Source: Methanosphaera stadtmanae (GTDB taxonomy: Archaea > Methanobacteriota > Methanobacteria > Methanobacteriales > Methanobacteriaceae). From it: 46,134 nucleotides of DNA. A program made the position numbers and the translations under genes. Under the pieces are notes generated by a model. It saw only the letters and a list, made by a program, of their open reading frames with translations, made no database searches and had not been told where the DNA came from. The DNA lies in NCBI GenBank assembly GCA_015062805.1, contig SUTQ01000019.1, positions 1-46,134 of the forward strand. The letters run 5' to 3'. Within the stretch, counting starts at the first letter, position 1. Each line of letters begins with the position of its first letter. Positions 27,228 through 35,742 of this stretch are shown one piece after another.

Positions 27228-28388
27228 TCACTTATTTAAACTGTTTATTGCTTTTTTAAGTCTGTTCAATCCATCCAAGAGAGTATCCTTTGGACATGCT
27301 ATGTTAAGTCTTAGGAAATTATCCCCATTTTCACCAAAATATACTCCGGGCACCATAAATAAACCTGCTGTTTCATTAATGTATTCATTTAATTGTTTGG
27401 ATGGTATTTTGATTTCATTACAATCCAACCATAAAAAATATGTAGCTTCAGATGGAACCAATTTAACAATAGGCAATTCTTTCTTTAAAAATTCATCAAC
27501 TATTAGTTTATTTTGATAGATGTATTCATTTAATTGATTTGCCCATTCTTCACATTCATTAAATGCAGTTATAGTTGCAACTATAGTAAATACATTAACT
27601 TGTGATGAATATTCAAAGTCCAATCTGGATTGTATTCGTTCATATAAATCTTTATCATTAATATGGACAACTGAACTTTGAATTCCTGCTATGTTAAATG
27701 TTTTTGTAGGTGCTAAACAAGTTATAATATGATCTTTTTCATTAACCGTATTTTCTACAGGCGTGTAATAATTACCTGGATTTACCAAATCACAATGAAT
27801 TTCATCGGATATTAAAAAAACACCATGTTTTTTACATAAATGTGCAATTCTTTCAAGTTCTTCTTTATTCCATATTTTTCCAATAGGATTGTGGGGATTA
27901 CAAAGAATCATCATGGTAGTGTTTTCATCAGATAATTTTTCTTCCAAGTCTTTAAAATCAATTGAATAATGGATTCCATCATATATTAGTTCATTTTCTA
28001 TTACTTTCCGATTATTGTTTTGAATTACTTTGAAAAAATAATTATATACTGGTGTTTGTAGGAGTATGGATTCATTTTCTTTAGTTAATTCTCGGATAAT
28101 ACTGGCAATAGATGGCATAACTCCTATAGAAAAGAGCAATTCCTCTTTTTCCATTTTAAAATCATGTCTTCTATCCCACCAATTTATATAAGCTTGAAAA
28201 AAATCATCAGGGATTAATGCATATCCAAATATTCCATGTTGAACTCTTTTATCTAATTCCTGAATTATTTCAGGTGCAGTCTTAAAATCCATATCACCTA
28301 ACCACATCGGTAATTGTGTATCTTGATAATCCCATTTATGTGAATTAGTATTTCTTCTATTTATAATTGTATCAAAGTCATATTTCAT
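27228..28388 (-). CDS. MalY/PatB-family PLP aminotransferase, copy 2
   Basis: About 386 residues, colinear with copy 1 along its whole length and identical at most positions: MKYDFDTIINRRNTNSHKWD, MWLGDMDFKTAPEII, ILCNPHNPIGKIWNKEEL, ISDEIHCDLVNPG and the lysine motif CLAPTKTFNIAGIQSS. One visible difference is WLGDMDF in place of WVADMDF near residue 30 of the active-site wall. The ATG at 28388 is used because GGGGAT lies six bases upstream; a GTG five codons earlier opens the same frame. All catalytic residues seem intact, so both copies should be active. Confidence 0.9.
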   Translation of the reverse strand: MKYDFDTIINRRNTNSHKWDYQDTQLPMWLGDMDFKTAPEIIQELDKRVQHGIFGYALIPDDFFQAYINWWDRRHDFKMEKEELLFSIGVMPSIASIIRELTKENESILLQTPVYNYFFKVIQNNNRKVIENELIYDGIHYSIDFKDLEEKLSDENTTMMILCNPHNPIGKIWNKEELERIAHLCKKHGVFLISDEIHCDLVNPGNYYTPVENTVNEKDHIITCLAPTKTFNIAGIQSSVVHINDKDLYERIQSRLDFEYSSQVNVFTIVATITAFNECEEWANQLNEYIYQNKLIVDEFLKKELPIVKLVPSEATYFLWLDCNEIKIPSKQLNEYINETAGLFMVPGVYFGENGDNFLRLNIACPKDTLLDGLNRLKKAINSLNK

Positions 28389-28423
28389 AATCAATCCCCA
28401 CACATAAAAAATTAATAGTCAAT

Positions 28424-28627
28424 CTATTTTTTAGATTTTTTAGCTAAATATTTCTCTAATAGTTCTTTTGAATGTTCATCCGTTTCAACTTTTTCTAAGT
28501 ATTCATCAAGATTATCTTCAGTTAAATGACTTTTAGAGATTTCAGAACTTTCCTCATTAGTTTCATTATTTGATTGTTCAATTTCTAAATCTTTGATTTT
28601 GTTAACTAATTTATTTGTTTGATTCAT
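28424..28627 (-). CDS. Small charged hypothetical protein
   Basis: A 67-residue, highly charged, mostly helical protein rich in Glu, Lys, Asn and Ser (LTEDNLDEYLEKVETDEHSK, ending LAKKSKK). No family recognised. There is no Shine-Dalgarno sequence, but a TATA-like AAATATATTTTA lies about 20 bp upstream on the minus strand, so a leaderless message is possible. It precedes the MalY copy 2 gene by 35 bp and may be co-transcribed. Confidence 0.5.
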   Translation of the reverse strand: MNQTNKLVNKIKDLEIEQSNNETNEESSEISKSHLTEDNLDEYLEKVETDEHSKELLEKYLAKKSKK

Positions 28628-28685
28628 AATATCATATCTGTAAAATATATTTAATGTGTTTAACGACTAAAAAAAGATAAAAAGG

Positions 28686-29000
28686 TTATTGAGCATCTTC
28701 TTCAAGAGCTTCAATATAAAAACTAACTGGCCTGAAACCATCATTACAAGATATCATTGCGGATTTTTTATTTTTCATCCACCCATCATAGATATCTTCA
28801 CCACCATGTGCCAAAGTCATAACAAATGGGGAAATTGTTTCCCATGCACTATCACAGAAGTTATCGGGTTTTTCCCACCCATTGGCTATATATACTGTTC
28901 CTTCTTCCATATCACATGCATGTTCTATCGGATTTTCATATTTTTCAATTAAATCATCGTATCTTGCCTTTCGAATAACTGTAATTTTAACTTTTTTCAT
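28686..29000 (-). CDS. TIGR04076-family protein
   Basis: A 104-residue protein that fits the TIGR04076 pattern: KKVKITVIRKARYDDLIEKY at the start, a central CDMEEGTVYI, CDSAWETISPFVMTLAHGG, and SCNDGFRPVSFYIEAL at the end. The conserved cysteines and the C-x-DG-x-RPV-x-F motif are kept; no biochemical function is known for the family, although it is common in anaerobes next to redox genes. GGTG lies just upstream of the ATG. It follows the flavodoxin gene by 20 bp in the same direction, so the two probably form an operon. Confidence 0.8.
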   Translation of the reverse strand: MKKVKITVIRKARYDDLIEKYENPIEHACDMEEGTVYIANGWEKPDNFCDSAWETISPFVMTLAHGGEDIYDGWMKNKKSAMISCNDGFRPVSFYIEALEEDAQ

Positions 29001-29020
29001 TTATACACCAAAAATCTACA

Positions 29021-29488
29021 TTATTCCATTAACCATTCTTTTATTACATTTTCTGATTCATTACCTCGTAATCTGATACCTTTTTTCCATTGATTTTGTG
29101 GATATGTATTTTTAAGATTATTGAATGAATCATTTACACCAGAACCACCACTGGTAACAAATACATAAATCTCTTTATTATTTATGTTGTTTTCTTCAAT
29201 AAACGTATTAATTATGGTAGGAGCAGTATACCACCATACAGGAAAACCTAAAATTATAGTATCATATTTACTGACATCTACAGTATTTTTTATTTCAGGC
29301 CTTGATGACTTATCATTCATTTCAACTGATGAACGGCTGTTTTTGTCATTCCAGTTCAAATCTGCTGAAGTATATTTTTCTTTTGGTTCTATTTCAAAAA
29401 TATCAGAATCAATTACAGTATTTAAATTTTCTGCAACTCGTTTGGTTACTCCACTTGCAGAAAAATAAGCTATTAACTTTTTTGTCAT
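29021..29488 (-). CDS. Flavodoxin
   Basis: A 155-residue FMN-binding electron carrier. The phosphate-binding loop is AYFSASGVTKRVAENL at residues 7-22; the second FMN loop is LGFPVWWYTAPTIINTF, and VFVTSGGSGVNDSF forms the third. This is the Flavodoxin_4 type common in anaerobes, which serves as redox partner for oxidoreductases. AAGGA precedes the ATG at suitable distance. A 12-bp palindrome next to the TATA box suggests regulated expression. Confidence 0.9.
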   Translation of the reverse strand: MTKKLIAYFSASGVTKRVAENLNTVIDSDIFEIEPKEKYTSADLNWNDKNSRSSVEMNDKSSRPEIKNTVDVSKYDTIILGFPVWWYTAPTIINTFIEENNINNKEIYVFVTSGGSGVNDSFNNLKNTYPQNQWKKGIRLRGNESENVIKEWLME

Positions 29489-29516
29489 TTATATCATTCC
29501 TTATATAAGAATTAGT

Positions 29517-29528
29517 TATTACGTAATA
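29517..29528. promoter_or_regulatory. Candidate operator upstream of flavodoxin
   Basis: TATTACGTAATA is a perfect 12-bp palindrome 29-40 bp before the flavodoxin start, directly downstream of a TATA-like TATATAAT (minus strand, 29531-29538). In this place a bound regulator would block transcription initiation. The regulator is not identified. Confidence 0.4.
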
Positions 29529-29578
29529 TTATATATAATTTGTTAATAAGCAATAAACATGAAAAAAATAAAATAATT

Positions 29579-29615
29579 AAAAAAAGAGAGATTTCACAAG
29601 TATAATCTTGTGAAA
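29579..29615 (-). terminator. Hairpin-T terminator of the amino acid ABC operon
   Basis: On the minus strand, a 9-bp perfect stem (arms TTTCACAAG at 29592-29600 and CTTGTGAAA at 29607-29615, 6-base loop) follows the ATPase stop codon and is trailed by a T7 run (29579-29585). Confidence 0.6.
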
Positions 29616-29616
29616 A

Positions 29617-30300
29617 TTAATCGTAGAATTTTCCTAAGAATGATTTCATTCTTTCATTTGATGAAGAGAATACTTCATCAGGTGTTCCTTGTTCTACTAT
29701 ATATCCATCATCCATGAAAATAATATTATCTGCAACATTACGAGCAAATGTCATTTCGTGTGTAACGATAACCATTGTCATATGTTCAGCTGCCAAATCC
29801 TTAATTACTTTTAAAATTTCACCGGTTAATTCAGGATCTAATGCTGAAGTAGGTTCATCAAAGAATAAAATATCAGGATTCATTGCTAATGCCCTAGCGA
29901 TTGAAACCCTTTGCTGCTGTCCACCAGATAATTCACAAGGATAAGCATCTTCTTTATCTGCCAAATCCATTTTCTTAAGTAAACTTCTGGCTTCTTCGTA
30001 AACCTCATTTTTTTCTCTTTTTTGAACCTTCAATGGTGCATGAGTAATGTTTTTCATTACTGAATGATGTGGGAATAAGTTAAAATTTTGGAATACTAAT
30101 CCAAAAGTTCCATCAAAAATTATTTCACCACTATCATAAGTTTCGAGCTCTGTTATACATCTTAAAAGTGTAGATTTACCTGAACCAGAAGGTCCAATTA
30201 TACATAATACTTCACCTTTATTTACTTCAAGAGAAATATCTTTTAAAACCTCATTATCGCCGAAACTTTTTTTAAGATTTTTTATTTCTAATAAACCCAT
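29617..30300 (-). CDS. Polar amino acid ABC transporter, ATP-binding protein
   Basis: A 227-residue GlnQ/HisP-type ATPase that drives amino acid import. Walker A GPSGSGKS at 36-43, Q-loop [12 protein letters not shown], signature [15 protein letters not shown], Walker [16 protein letters not shown] and the switch His in [10 protein letters not shown] are all present. The segment between the first beta-sheet (IIFDG) and the Q-loop is about 14 residues shorter than in E. coli GlnQ, explaining the short chain. The ATG at 30300 follows AGGAGG by six bases; an ATG at 30318 is rejected because it would overlap the permease gene. Third gene of the operon. Confidence 0.92.
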   Translation of the reverse strand: MGLLEIKNLKKSFGDNEVLKDISLEVNKGEVLCIIGPSGSGKSTLLRCITELETYDSGEIIFDGTFGLVFQNFNLFPHHSVMKNITHAPLKVQKREKNEVYEEARSLLKKMDLADKEDAYPCELSGGQQQRVSIARALAMNPDILFFDEPTSALDPELTGEILKVIKDLAAEHMTMVIVTHEMTFARNVADNIIFMDDGYIVEQGTPDEVFSSSNERMKSFLGKFYD

Positions 30301-30310
30301 GATATTCCTC

Positions 30311-30961
30311 CTAATCATAATAACTTAAACGTTTCTCGAAACGTTCCATTACAAATGCAACCAATACGTTGAATACATAATAGAACACACCTGCTACTAA
30401 CAATGCGCTGATTGATGCATCAGCTGCTGCAATTTGTTTTGCAACAGTAAACATTTCAGGAATTGCTATTACAAAGGATAAGGATGTATCTTTTACAAGT
30501 GTAATAACTTCATTTGTAATTGAAGGTAATACAATTTTTATAACTTGAGGTAAAATGATTATAAAAAATGTTTCAATTTTATTGTACCCTAATACTTGGG
30601 CTGCTTCGTACTGACCTTTAGGAATTGATTCAATTCCACCCCTAAATATCTCAGCAAAGTATGCTGCATAGTTAATTGAAAAAGCAATAATAACTGCTAC
30701 CATCCTATACTCAGGTGATAAAGTCATTCCAAAAATATAGTAAGGTCCAAAGAACACTACAATTAACTGTAGCATCAATGGAGTACCTCTCATGATTGAA
30801 ATATATATTTTCATTAACCATTGTAGAGGTTTAAATTTACTCATCCTTCCTCCAGCAATGAGTAATCCTAGAGGAATGGAGAATAATAAAGTAAGTAAGA
30901 ATATCTCTATTGAAGTTACCATCCCTTCACATAGTTGTGATATAACTGTACTTAGTATCAT
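30311..30961 (-). CDS. Polar amino acid ABC transporter, permease
   Basis: A 216-residue inner-membrane permease of the HisM/GlnP class with five or so membrane segments. The N-terminal [20 protein letters not shown] and [14 protein letters not shown] match the family, and the EAA loop that docks the ATPase is [25 protein letters not shown]. As only one permease gene is present, it probably works as a homodimer. It lies between the binding-protein gene (30-bp gap) and the ATPase gene (10-bp gap). Confidence 0.92.
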   Translation of the reverse strand: MILSTVISQLCEGMVTSIEIFLLTLLFSIPLGLLIAGGRMSKFKPLQWLMKIYISIMRGTPLMLQLIVVFFGPYYIFGMTLSPEYRMVAVIIAFSINYAAYFAEIFRGGIESIPKGQYEAAQVLGYNKIETFFIIILPQVIKIVLPSITNEVITLVKDTSLSFVIAIPEMFTVAKQIAAADASISALLVAGVFYYVFNVLVAFVMERFEKRLSYYD

Positions 30962-30991
30962 ATATTATTCGCCTTTATTTTACAAAAAAAA

Positions 30992-31792
30992 TTATTCTGT
31001 AATTAATGATTCAGGAACTCCATAATCAGCATAATTTTGTGCTATTTTTGCGATAGTTCCGTCTTTTTGCATTTCATCTAAAGTAGCTTGTACTTTATCT
31101 TTTAAATCATCATTACCTAATTTAAATCCAATACCGTAATCTTCAGAAGTAATGTTTTCATCTAAGATTTTGTAAGTATCTGCACCATGTTCTTTAACTT
31201 GGTATTTTGCTGTATTGTAATCCATAGCTACTGCATCACAAGCACCAGATGCTAAATCATTAAATGCTGTGTTATAATCTGCAATTTGTACTAAATTTTT
31301 GAATGTGTCAGCAATTGTTTTGTTGTCACCTTGAAGTGCACTTAATGCTGATGAATCTTTTTGAGTTTCAACTTGTTTATCTTTTAAATCTGCAAGACTG
31401 TTAATTCCAGAATCAGATTTTACAACAACTACTTGTTTGTTGTCAATGTATGGTTTTGACCATGTGTATTTATCTTTTCTATCATCAGTTATACTGAATC
31501 CATTCCAAATACAGTCAATGGTTCCTGAACTTAATTCACTGTCTTTAGCATCCCAATCGATTGGTTGAGCTTTAAAAGTCCAATTGTTTCTTTTACATAC
31601 TTCTTGTGCTAATTCTAAATCAAATCCTGTATAGGATCCATTTTCTGCTTTGTATCCGTAAGGAGGGAATTCTGCATCGAATCCAACAATTAAAGTAGTG
31701 TCGTCATTTGCTGCAGATTCATCAGCACTAACTCCGGCAACTAATGCAAGAGCGAGTACTAATACTCCTACTAAAATTCCTATTTTTTTCAT
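30992..31792 (-). CDS. Polar amino acid ABC transporter, substrate-binding protein
   Basis: A 266-residue extracytoplasmic binding protein (SBP_bac_3). It has a Sec signal peptide (MKKIGILVGVLVLALALVAG, cleavage likely after VSA near residue 23), then LIVGFDAEFPPYGYKAENGS, YTGFDLELAQEVCKRNNW and WNGFSITDDRKDKYTWSKPY, family-typical ligand-contact regions. There is no lipobox Cys, so the anchor, if any, is unclear. First gene of the importer operon; a TATA-like TTTATATATAAA lies about 25 bp upstream, implying a very short leader. The amino acid transported is not predictable. Confidence 0.92.
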   Translation of the reverse strand: MKKIGILVGVLVLALALVAGVSADESAANDDTTLIVGFDAEFPPYGYKAENGSYTGFDLELAQEVCKRNNWTFKAQPIDWDAKDSELSSGTIDCIWNGFSITDDRKDKYTWSKPYIDNKQVVVVKSDSGINSLADLKDKQVETQKDSSALSALQGDNKTIADTFKNLVQIADYNTAFNDLASGACDAVAMDYNTAKYQVKEHGADTYKILDENITSEDYGIGFKLGNDDLKDKVQATLDEMQKDGTIAKIAQNYADYGVPESLITE

Positions 31793-32032
31793 TTAAAAAA
31801 CACCATATAATTTATATATAAATTTTTTCAATAGAATAGAAAAACTAATCTATCTAATTAATAGTTTATAACTTTATATATTTATTTATTTCATTTCTAA
31901 ACACATGAATAATAATAAAAAATATTAAAAAAATATTAAAATCTATAAAAATGTATAATATTTGGATAAAAAAAGATAAATTCTTAGATAGATATATTAA
32001 TAATTAATAAAATTGAAAGAAGGAATAACCAT

Positions 32033-32806
32033 ATGTCTATAAAACTAGTATCATGGAATGTAAATGGAATTAGGGCTGTAAGCAAAAAAGAAGAATTTTG
32101 GAACTGGTTTGAAAATACAGAAGCAGATATAATTAATTTTCAGGAAGTAAGAGCTGAATTAAAACAAATCCCAAAAAAACTGTTGAAAGTTGAAAATTTC
32201 ACCCATCATTTTAATGAAGCTGAAAAGAAAGGTTATAGCGGTGTAGGTACTTTTTCAAAAATTGAAGCTTGTGGAATTAAAAAGGGTTTAGGTATTGAAG
32301 AACTAGATAAAGAAGGACGGGTATTACAAATAGAATACTCTGATTTCACATTATTCAATATTTATTTCCCAAATAGTGGAATGGAAGCTAAAAGATTAGA
32401 CTATAAAGTGGATTTCTGTGATGCATTACTTGATATAGTTGTTGACTTAAAAAATAATGGAAAAAATGTTGTAATTACAGGAGATTATAATATTGCTCAT
32501 CATCCAATTGACGTTTATAATCCTGCAAATTGTGAGGGAAAATCTGGTTATTTACCAGAAGAAAGAGATTGGTTGGATAGATTGGAAGAAGCTGGTTTTA
32601 TTGACACGTTTAGATTATTTGATGAAGGAGAAAATAACTTTACCTGGTGGAGTTATAGAACTAAAGCAAGAGATAGAAATGCTGGTTGGAGATTAGATTA
32701 TTTCTATGTTAACGAAGAAATGAAAGATAAAGTTAAATCAGCTACAATTCTCAACCAGGTTTATGGTTCTGATCATTGCCCTGTTACTTTAGAATTAGAT
32801 TTTTAA
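32033..32806 (+). CDS. xthA: Exodeoxyribonuclease III / AP endonuclease
   Basis: A 257-residue EEP-family nuclease that cuts 5' to abasic sites in base excision repair. Catalytic motifs: SWNVNGIRA near residues 7-15, metal-binding Glu in NFQEVRAEL (Glu38), ITGDYNIAHHPIDVYNP near 150, WRLDYFYVNEE, and the terminal YGSDHCPVTLELD with its catalytic His. Length matches ExoIII/ExoA. AAGGA precedes the ATG. It converges with an aldo/keto reductase gene, beyond which lies a uracil-DNA glycosylase: the two enzymes would act in sequence. Confidence 0.95.
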   Translation: MSIKLVSWNVNGIRAVSKKEEFWNWFENTEADIINFQEVRAELKQIPKKLLKVENFTHHFNEAEKKGYSGVGTFSKIEACGIKKGLGIEELDKEGRVLQIEYSDFTLFNIYFPNSGMEAKRLDYKVDFCDALLDIVVDLKNNGKNVVITGDYNIAHHPIDVYNPANCEGKSGYLPEERDWLDRLEEAGFIDTFRLFDEGENNFTWWSYRTKARDRNAGWRLDYFYVNEEMKDKVKSATILNQVYGSDHCPVTLELDF

Positions 32807-32810
32807 CTTT

Positions 32811-33851
32811 CTAAATCCTATTTTTTGTATTTTTCATCCAAACTTTCTCATTTTCATTTAATTTTTTATTATTATCAGCCATAACTCCAACCAATTCATG
32901 AGGTACATATAATTCTTCCAGATAACTCAAATCATCATCTGTCAATTTTAAATCTACACTATTTACTGCACCATCCACATGGTGTTTTTTTGTTGCTCCC
33001 ACTATTGGAGAAGTAACCTTTGTTTCCAACCAACTAAGTGCAACTTCTGTCATAGATACATTATAATTACTAGCTAATTCATTTACACGTTCAATAATCA
33101 GATTATCCTGCGTACTTGTAGAATCATATTTTATTTTAGCATATGCATCTTCTTTTAATCGCTTGGATTCAGCAGTAGGTAATCTTGATAGCCTACCTGA
33201 TGCAAGAGAACTATATGGAGTAAGTGCAATGTTATCTTCCAAACATAAAGGTAACATTTCCCGTTCTTCTTCACGGAAAATAAGATTATAATGACCTTGT
33301 ACTGAAACAAATTCTTTAAATCCTTCCTGTTTTGCAATCATATTGGATTTAGCTAATTGCCATGCAAAACAGTTAGAAATACCAATATACTTTACCAAAC
33401 CATCTTCAACTAATTGATTTAATCCATCCAATACATCATATATTGGCGTGTCAAAGTCCCACATATGGTATATGTACAAATCAATATAATCAAGACCTAA
33501 ATTTTCTAAACTCTTATTTGCCATCTGTTTAATATGTTCCTGACCAGAAATATTGTTTTTAATTTCTTCTTCAGTTCTAGGTAAAAACTTTGTTGCTATA
33601 ACAATATCATCCCTTTCTGCATATTCATTAATAGTTTTTCCCAAATACTGTTCACTAGTTCCATTTTGATAACCAATTGCAGTATCGAAGAAATTTATTC
33701 CATTATCCAATCCATATTTAATTATTTCTTTTGATTCCTTTTCAGGTAAAGTCCAGGAATGCATACCATTATTTGGATCTCCGAAACCCATACATCCCAT
33801 ACATACTTTACTGACACTTAAATTTGAATTTCCTAATTTTACATACTTCAT
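32811..33851 (-). CDS. Aldo/keto reductase (no iron-sulfur domain)
   Basis: A 346-residue NAD(P)H-dependent reductase of the YdhF/IolS-like group. Catalytic residues: Asp and Tyr in FFDTAIGYQNGTSE, Lys in IATKFLP and His in YIYHMWDFD. The C-terminal cofactor pocket is SPIVGATKKHHVDGAV. It lacks the C-terminal ferredoxin domain found in two other aldo/keto reductases of this window. The coding frame stops 4 bp from the convergent xthA stop. It lies 10 bp downstream of ung and is likely co-transcribed with it. Confidence 0.9.
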   Translation of the reverse strand: MKYVKLGNSNLSVSKVCMGCMGFGDPNNGMHSWTLPEKESKEIIKYGLDNGINFFDTAIGYQNGTSEQYLGKTINEYAERDDIVIATKFLPRTEEEIKNNISGQEHIKQMANKSLENLGLDYIDLYIYHMWDFDTPIYDVLDGLNQLVEDGLVKYIGISNCFAWQLAKSNMIAKQEGFKEFVSVQGHYNLIFREEEREMLPLCLEDNIALTPYSSLASGRLSRLPTAESKRLKEDAYAKIKYDSTSTQDNLIIERVNELASNYNVSMTEVALSWLETKVTSPIVGATKKHHVDGAVNSVDLKLTDDDLSYLEELYVPHELVGVMADNNKKLNENEKVWMKNTKNRI

Positions 33852-33861
33852 AATACCAACT

Positions 33862-34533
33862 TCATAATTTCCAATCTATTTCTTCAACATTATTCTCTTT
33901 TAAAAAAGTATTTGCCTGTTTAAAATGATTACATCCGAAAAAGCCACGCCTTGCAGAGAAAGGACTAGGATGAGATGTTATCAAAACCAAATGATTGGGA
34001 TTGTTCAACAATTCTTTCTTTTTTTCTGCCTGTTTACCCCATAACATAAATACTATAGGCTGATCTTGTTTATTGATTTCTTTAATTACGTTATCCGTGA
34101 ATTTTTGCCAACCACAATCGCTATGAGAATTTGCATTAGATTCTTCTACTGTTAAAACAGTATTTAATAGAAAGACGCCCTGTTTAGCCCATTTTTCCAA
34201 ACAACCATTTTCAGGAATTTCATAAGAATATTCCTGATTAATTTCCTTAAAAATATTGGATAATGATCTAGGTATCGGATTTCCTTCTGGTGTGGAAAAT
34301 GCCAATCCGTGTGCCTGGTTAGGTTCATGGTAAGGATCCTGTCCCAATATCACTACTTTAATATGAGATAAGGGAGTGTACTTAAATGCGTTGAATATAT
34401 CTTCTGCATGTGGATATATAATTTTGTTTTCATATTCTTTCTCTAGAAAAACATCCATTTTTTGAAAATATAATGTATTTTGTTCTCTTTCGATAAATTT
34501 ATCCCAATCATTACCTAATTTCTTATTTAACAT
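33862..34533 (-). CDS. ung: Uracil-DNA glycosylase, family 1
   Basis: A 223-residue UNG that removes uracil from DNA. Family-1 motifs are complete: water-activating loop VVILGQDPYHEPNQAHGLAF with GQDPYH near 63-68, GVFLLNTVLTVE with the uracil-binding Asn, and the minor-groove loop TSHPSPFSARRGFFG with HPSP near 187-190. Most archaea rely on family 4 or 5 enzymes, so this UNG is probably of bacterial origin. A GTGAT site and a 4-bp gap link it to the upstream FMN-protein gene. Confidence 0.94.
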   Translation of the reverse strand: MLNKKLGNDWDKFIEREQNTLYFQKMDVFLEKEYENKIIYPHAEDIFNAFKYTPLSHIKVVILGQDPYHEPNQAHGLAFSTPEGNPIPRSLSNIFKEINQEYSYEIPENGCLEKWAKQGVFLLNTVLTVEESNANSHSDCGWQKFTDNVIKEINKQDQPIVFMLWGKQAEKKKELLNNPNHLVLITSHPSPFSARRGFFGCNHFKQANTFLKENNVEEIDWKL

Positions 34534-34537
34534 ATTA

Positions 34538-35008
34538 TCACTTTTCAGTCACAATTTTTCCAGTCATATGTTCAATACTCATTTCAAGCACAAGTGTACG
34601 TTCAAATGCCTTAGTGATCTCATCTTCAGTGTAGTCTTCTGATGGAAAATATTTGTTTCCTAATATTCTTAGCTTATTTTTTCTTTCATTTTCATCTGTA
34701 ATTTCTTTAATTTTTCCAAAGAGGATTACACTCTTAAATATGTACCACCATTGGTTTTCAACCTTTTCACCATTATTTATTACACAAAATGATACTTTTT
34801 CATGTTTTTTTATTGAATCATACATGTGTCCTTCTAATGCTGAGTGAAATATTATTTTATTATCATGGTATAGATAGTTTAATGGTATTCCATATGGATA
34901 CTCGTTTTCTCCTAAAACAGATAGGATACCTCTTGATTCATCCTGTAATATTTGAATACATTCATTATCAGACAATTGTTGTTTAATTCTTCTCATTTTC
35001 CTGAACAT
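34538..35008 (-). CDS. Pyridoxamine 5'-phosphate oxidase-related (NimA-like) FMN split-barrel protein
   Basis: A 156-residue flavin split-barrel protein. The N-terminus MFRKMRRIKQQLSDNECIQI and the core GILSVLGENEYPYGIPLNYL, HSALEGHMYDSIKKHEKVSF and KSVILFGKIKEI match the PNPOx-like/NimA group, which binds FMN or other cofactors. Members reduce nitro compounds or other small molecules, but function here is undetermined. It is the first gene of a likely ung-containing operon, with 4 bp before ung. Confidence 0.88.
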   Translation of the reverse strand: MFRKMRRIKQQLSDNECIQILQDESRGILSVLGENEYPYGIPLNYLYHDNKIIFHSALEGHMYDSIKKHEKVSFCVINNGEKVENQWWYIFKSVILFGKIKEITDENERKNKLRILGNKYFPSEDYTEDEITKAFERTLVLEMSIEHMTGKIVTEK

Positions 35009-35053
35009 AATAATATATATGATATAAGAAATTAATTAGATTAATTGAAAAAT

Positions 35054-35665
35054 TTAAAAGTCCAATAATTCTTTTACGTTGTCAATAATTTTTATTGGAT
35101 AATTATCATAATAGGCTTCTTCATCACCCTGACCCCATGTGACTATTATCACATCCAAATCCACATTTTGTGCAGTTACAATATCTGTTTTTTTATCACC
35201 GATATAGACTATTTCTCCTTTTTTATAGTTTACATTATTTAATATTCTATTCATTACTTCAGGATTTGGTTTAAATCCCCCTTCAGGAGTATAACCAATA
35301 ACATATTTAAAATCTATTTCAGGAAATAGTTTTTCTGTATAATACTCCAATTGTTCCTGACTACGGTTTGAACATATTGCCACTTCATTTCCTCGTTTGA
35401 TTAATTCTTTTAAAACTTCGTTAATTCCATCATAAGGCAATGTATATTCTTTTTCACTTTCTTCATAGATTTTAGAATATAATTTAAGTACTTGCATATC
35501 CTCTGTCATGCTATTTATAAAATCAGAATAATCTATTTGATCAAGAGATTCATAAGTATATTCTGGCAAATTATTCTGTTTTAATGCTTTGTTATATGCT
35601 ATTACAGAATCGTAAAATGTATTAACTAATGTTCCATCAAAATCAAAAATGTAAAATTTCTTCAT
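35054..35665 (-). CDS. HAD-superfamily phosphatase (phosphoglycolate phosphatase-like)
   Basis: A 203-residue HAD hydrolase. Motif I is FDFDGTLVNT with nucleophile Asp8 and Asp10; motif II is the Ser in AICSNRSQEQ; motif III Lys in GGFKPNPEVM; motif IV is YIGDKKTDIVTAQ. The helical cap lies between motifs I and II (subclass IA), as in Gph/PpaX. Substrate could be phosphoglycolate, a sugar phosphate or a nucleotide; sequence does not decide. Confidence 0.9.
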   Translation of the reverse strand: MKKFYIFDFDGTLVNTFYDSVIAYNKALKQNNLPEYTYESLDQIDYSDFINSMTEDMQVLKLYSKIYEESEKEYTLPYDGINEVLKELIKRGNEVAICSNRSQEQLEYYTEKLFPEIDFKYVIGYTPEGGFKPNPEVMNRILNNVNYKKGEIVYIGDKKTDIVTAQNVDLDVIIVTWGQGDEEAYYDNYPIKIIDNVKELLDF

Positions 35666-35742
35666 AAATATATATTTGAAAAAAAGATTTAATAATTATA
35701 ATCATTGAAAAAAAATAATAAAAAAAGAATTAATTTAAAGAT

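Noticed and set aside
29617-30300. Internal deletion in the ABC ATPase as a sign of inactivation
   Set aside because: The shortened loop lies between two surface elements; Walker A, Q-loop, signature and Walker B are all intact, so it is more likely a natural short subtype.
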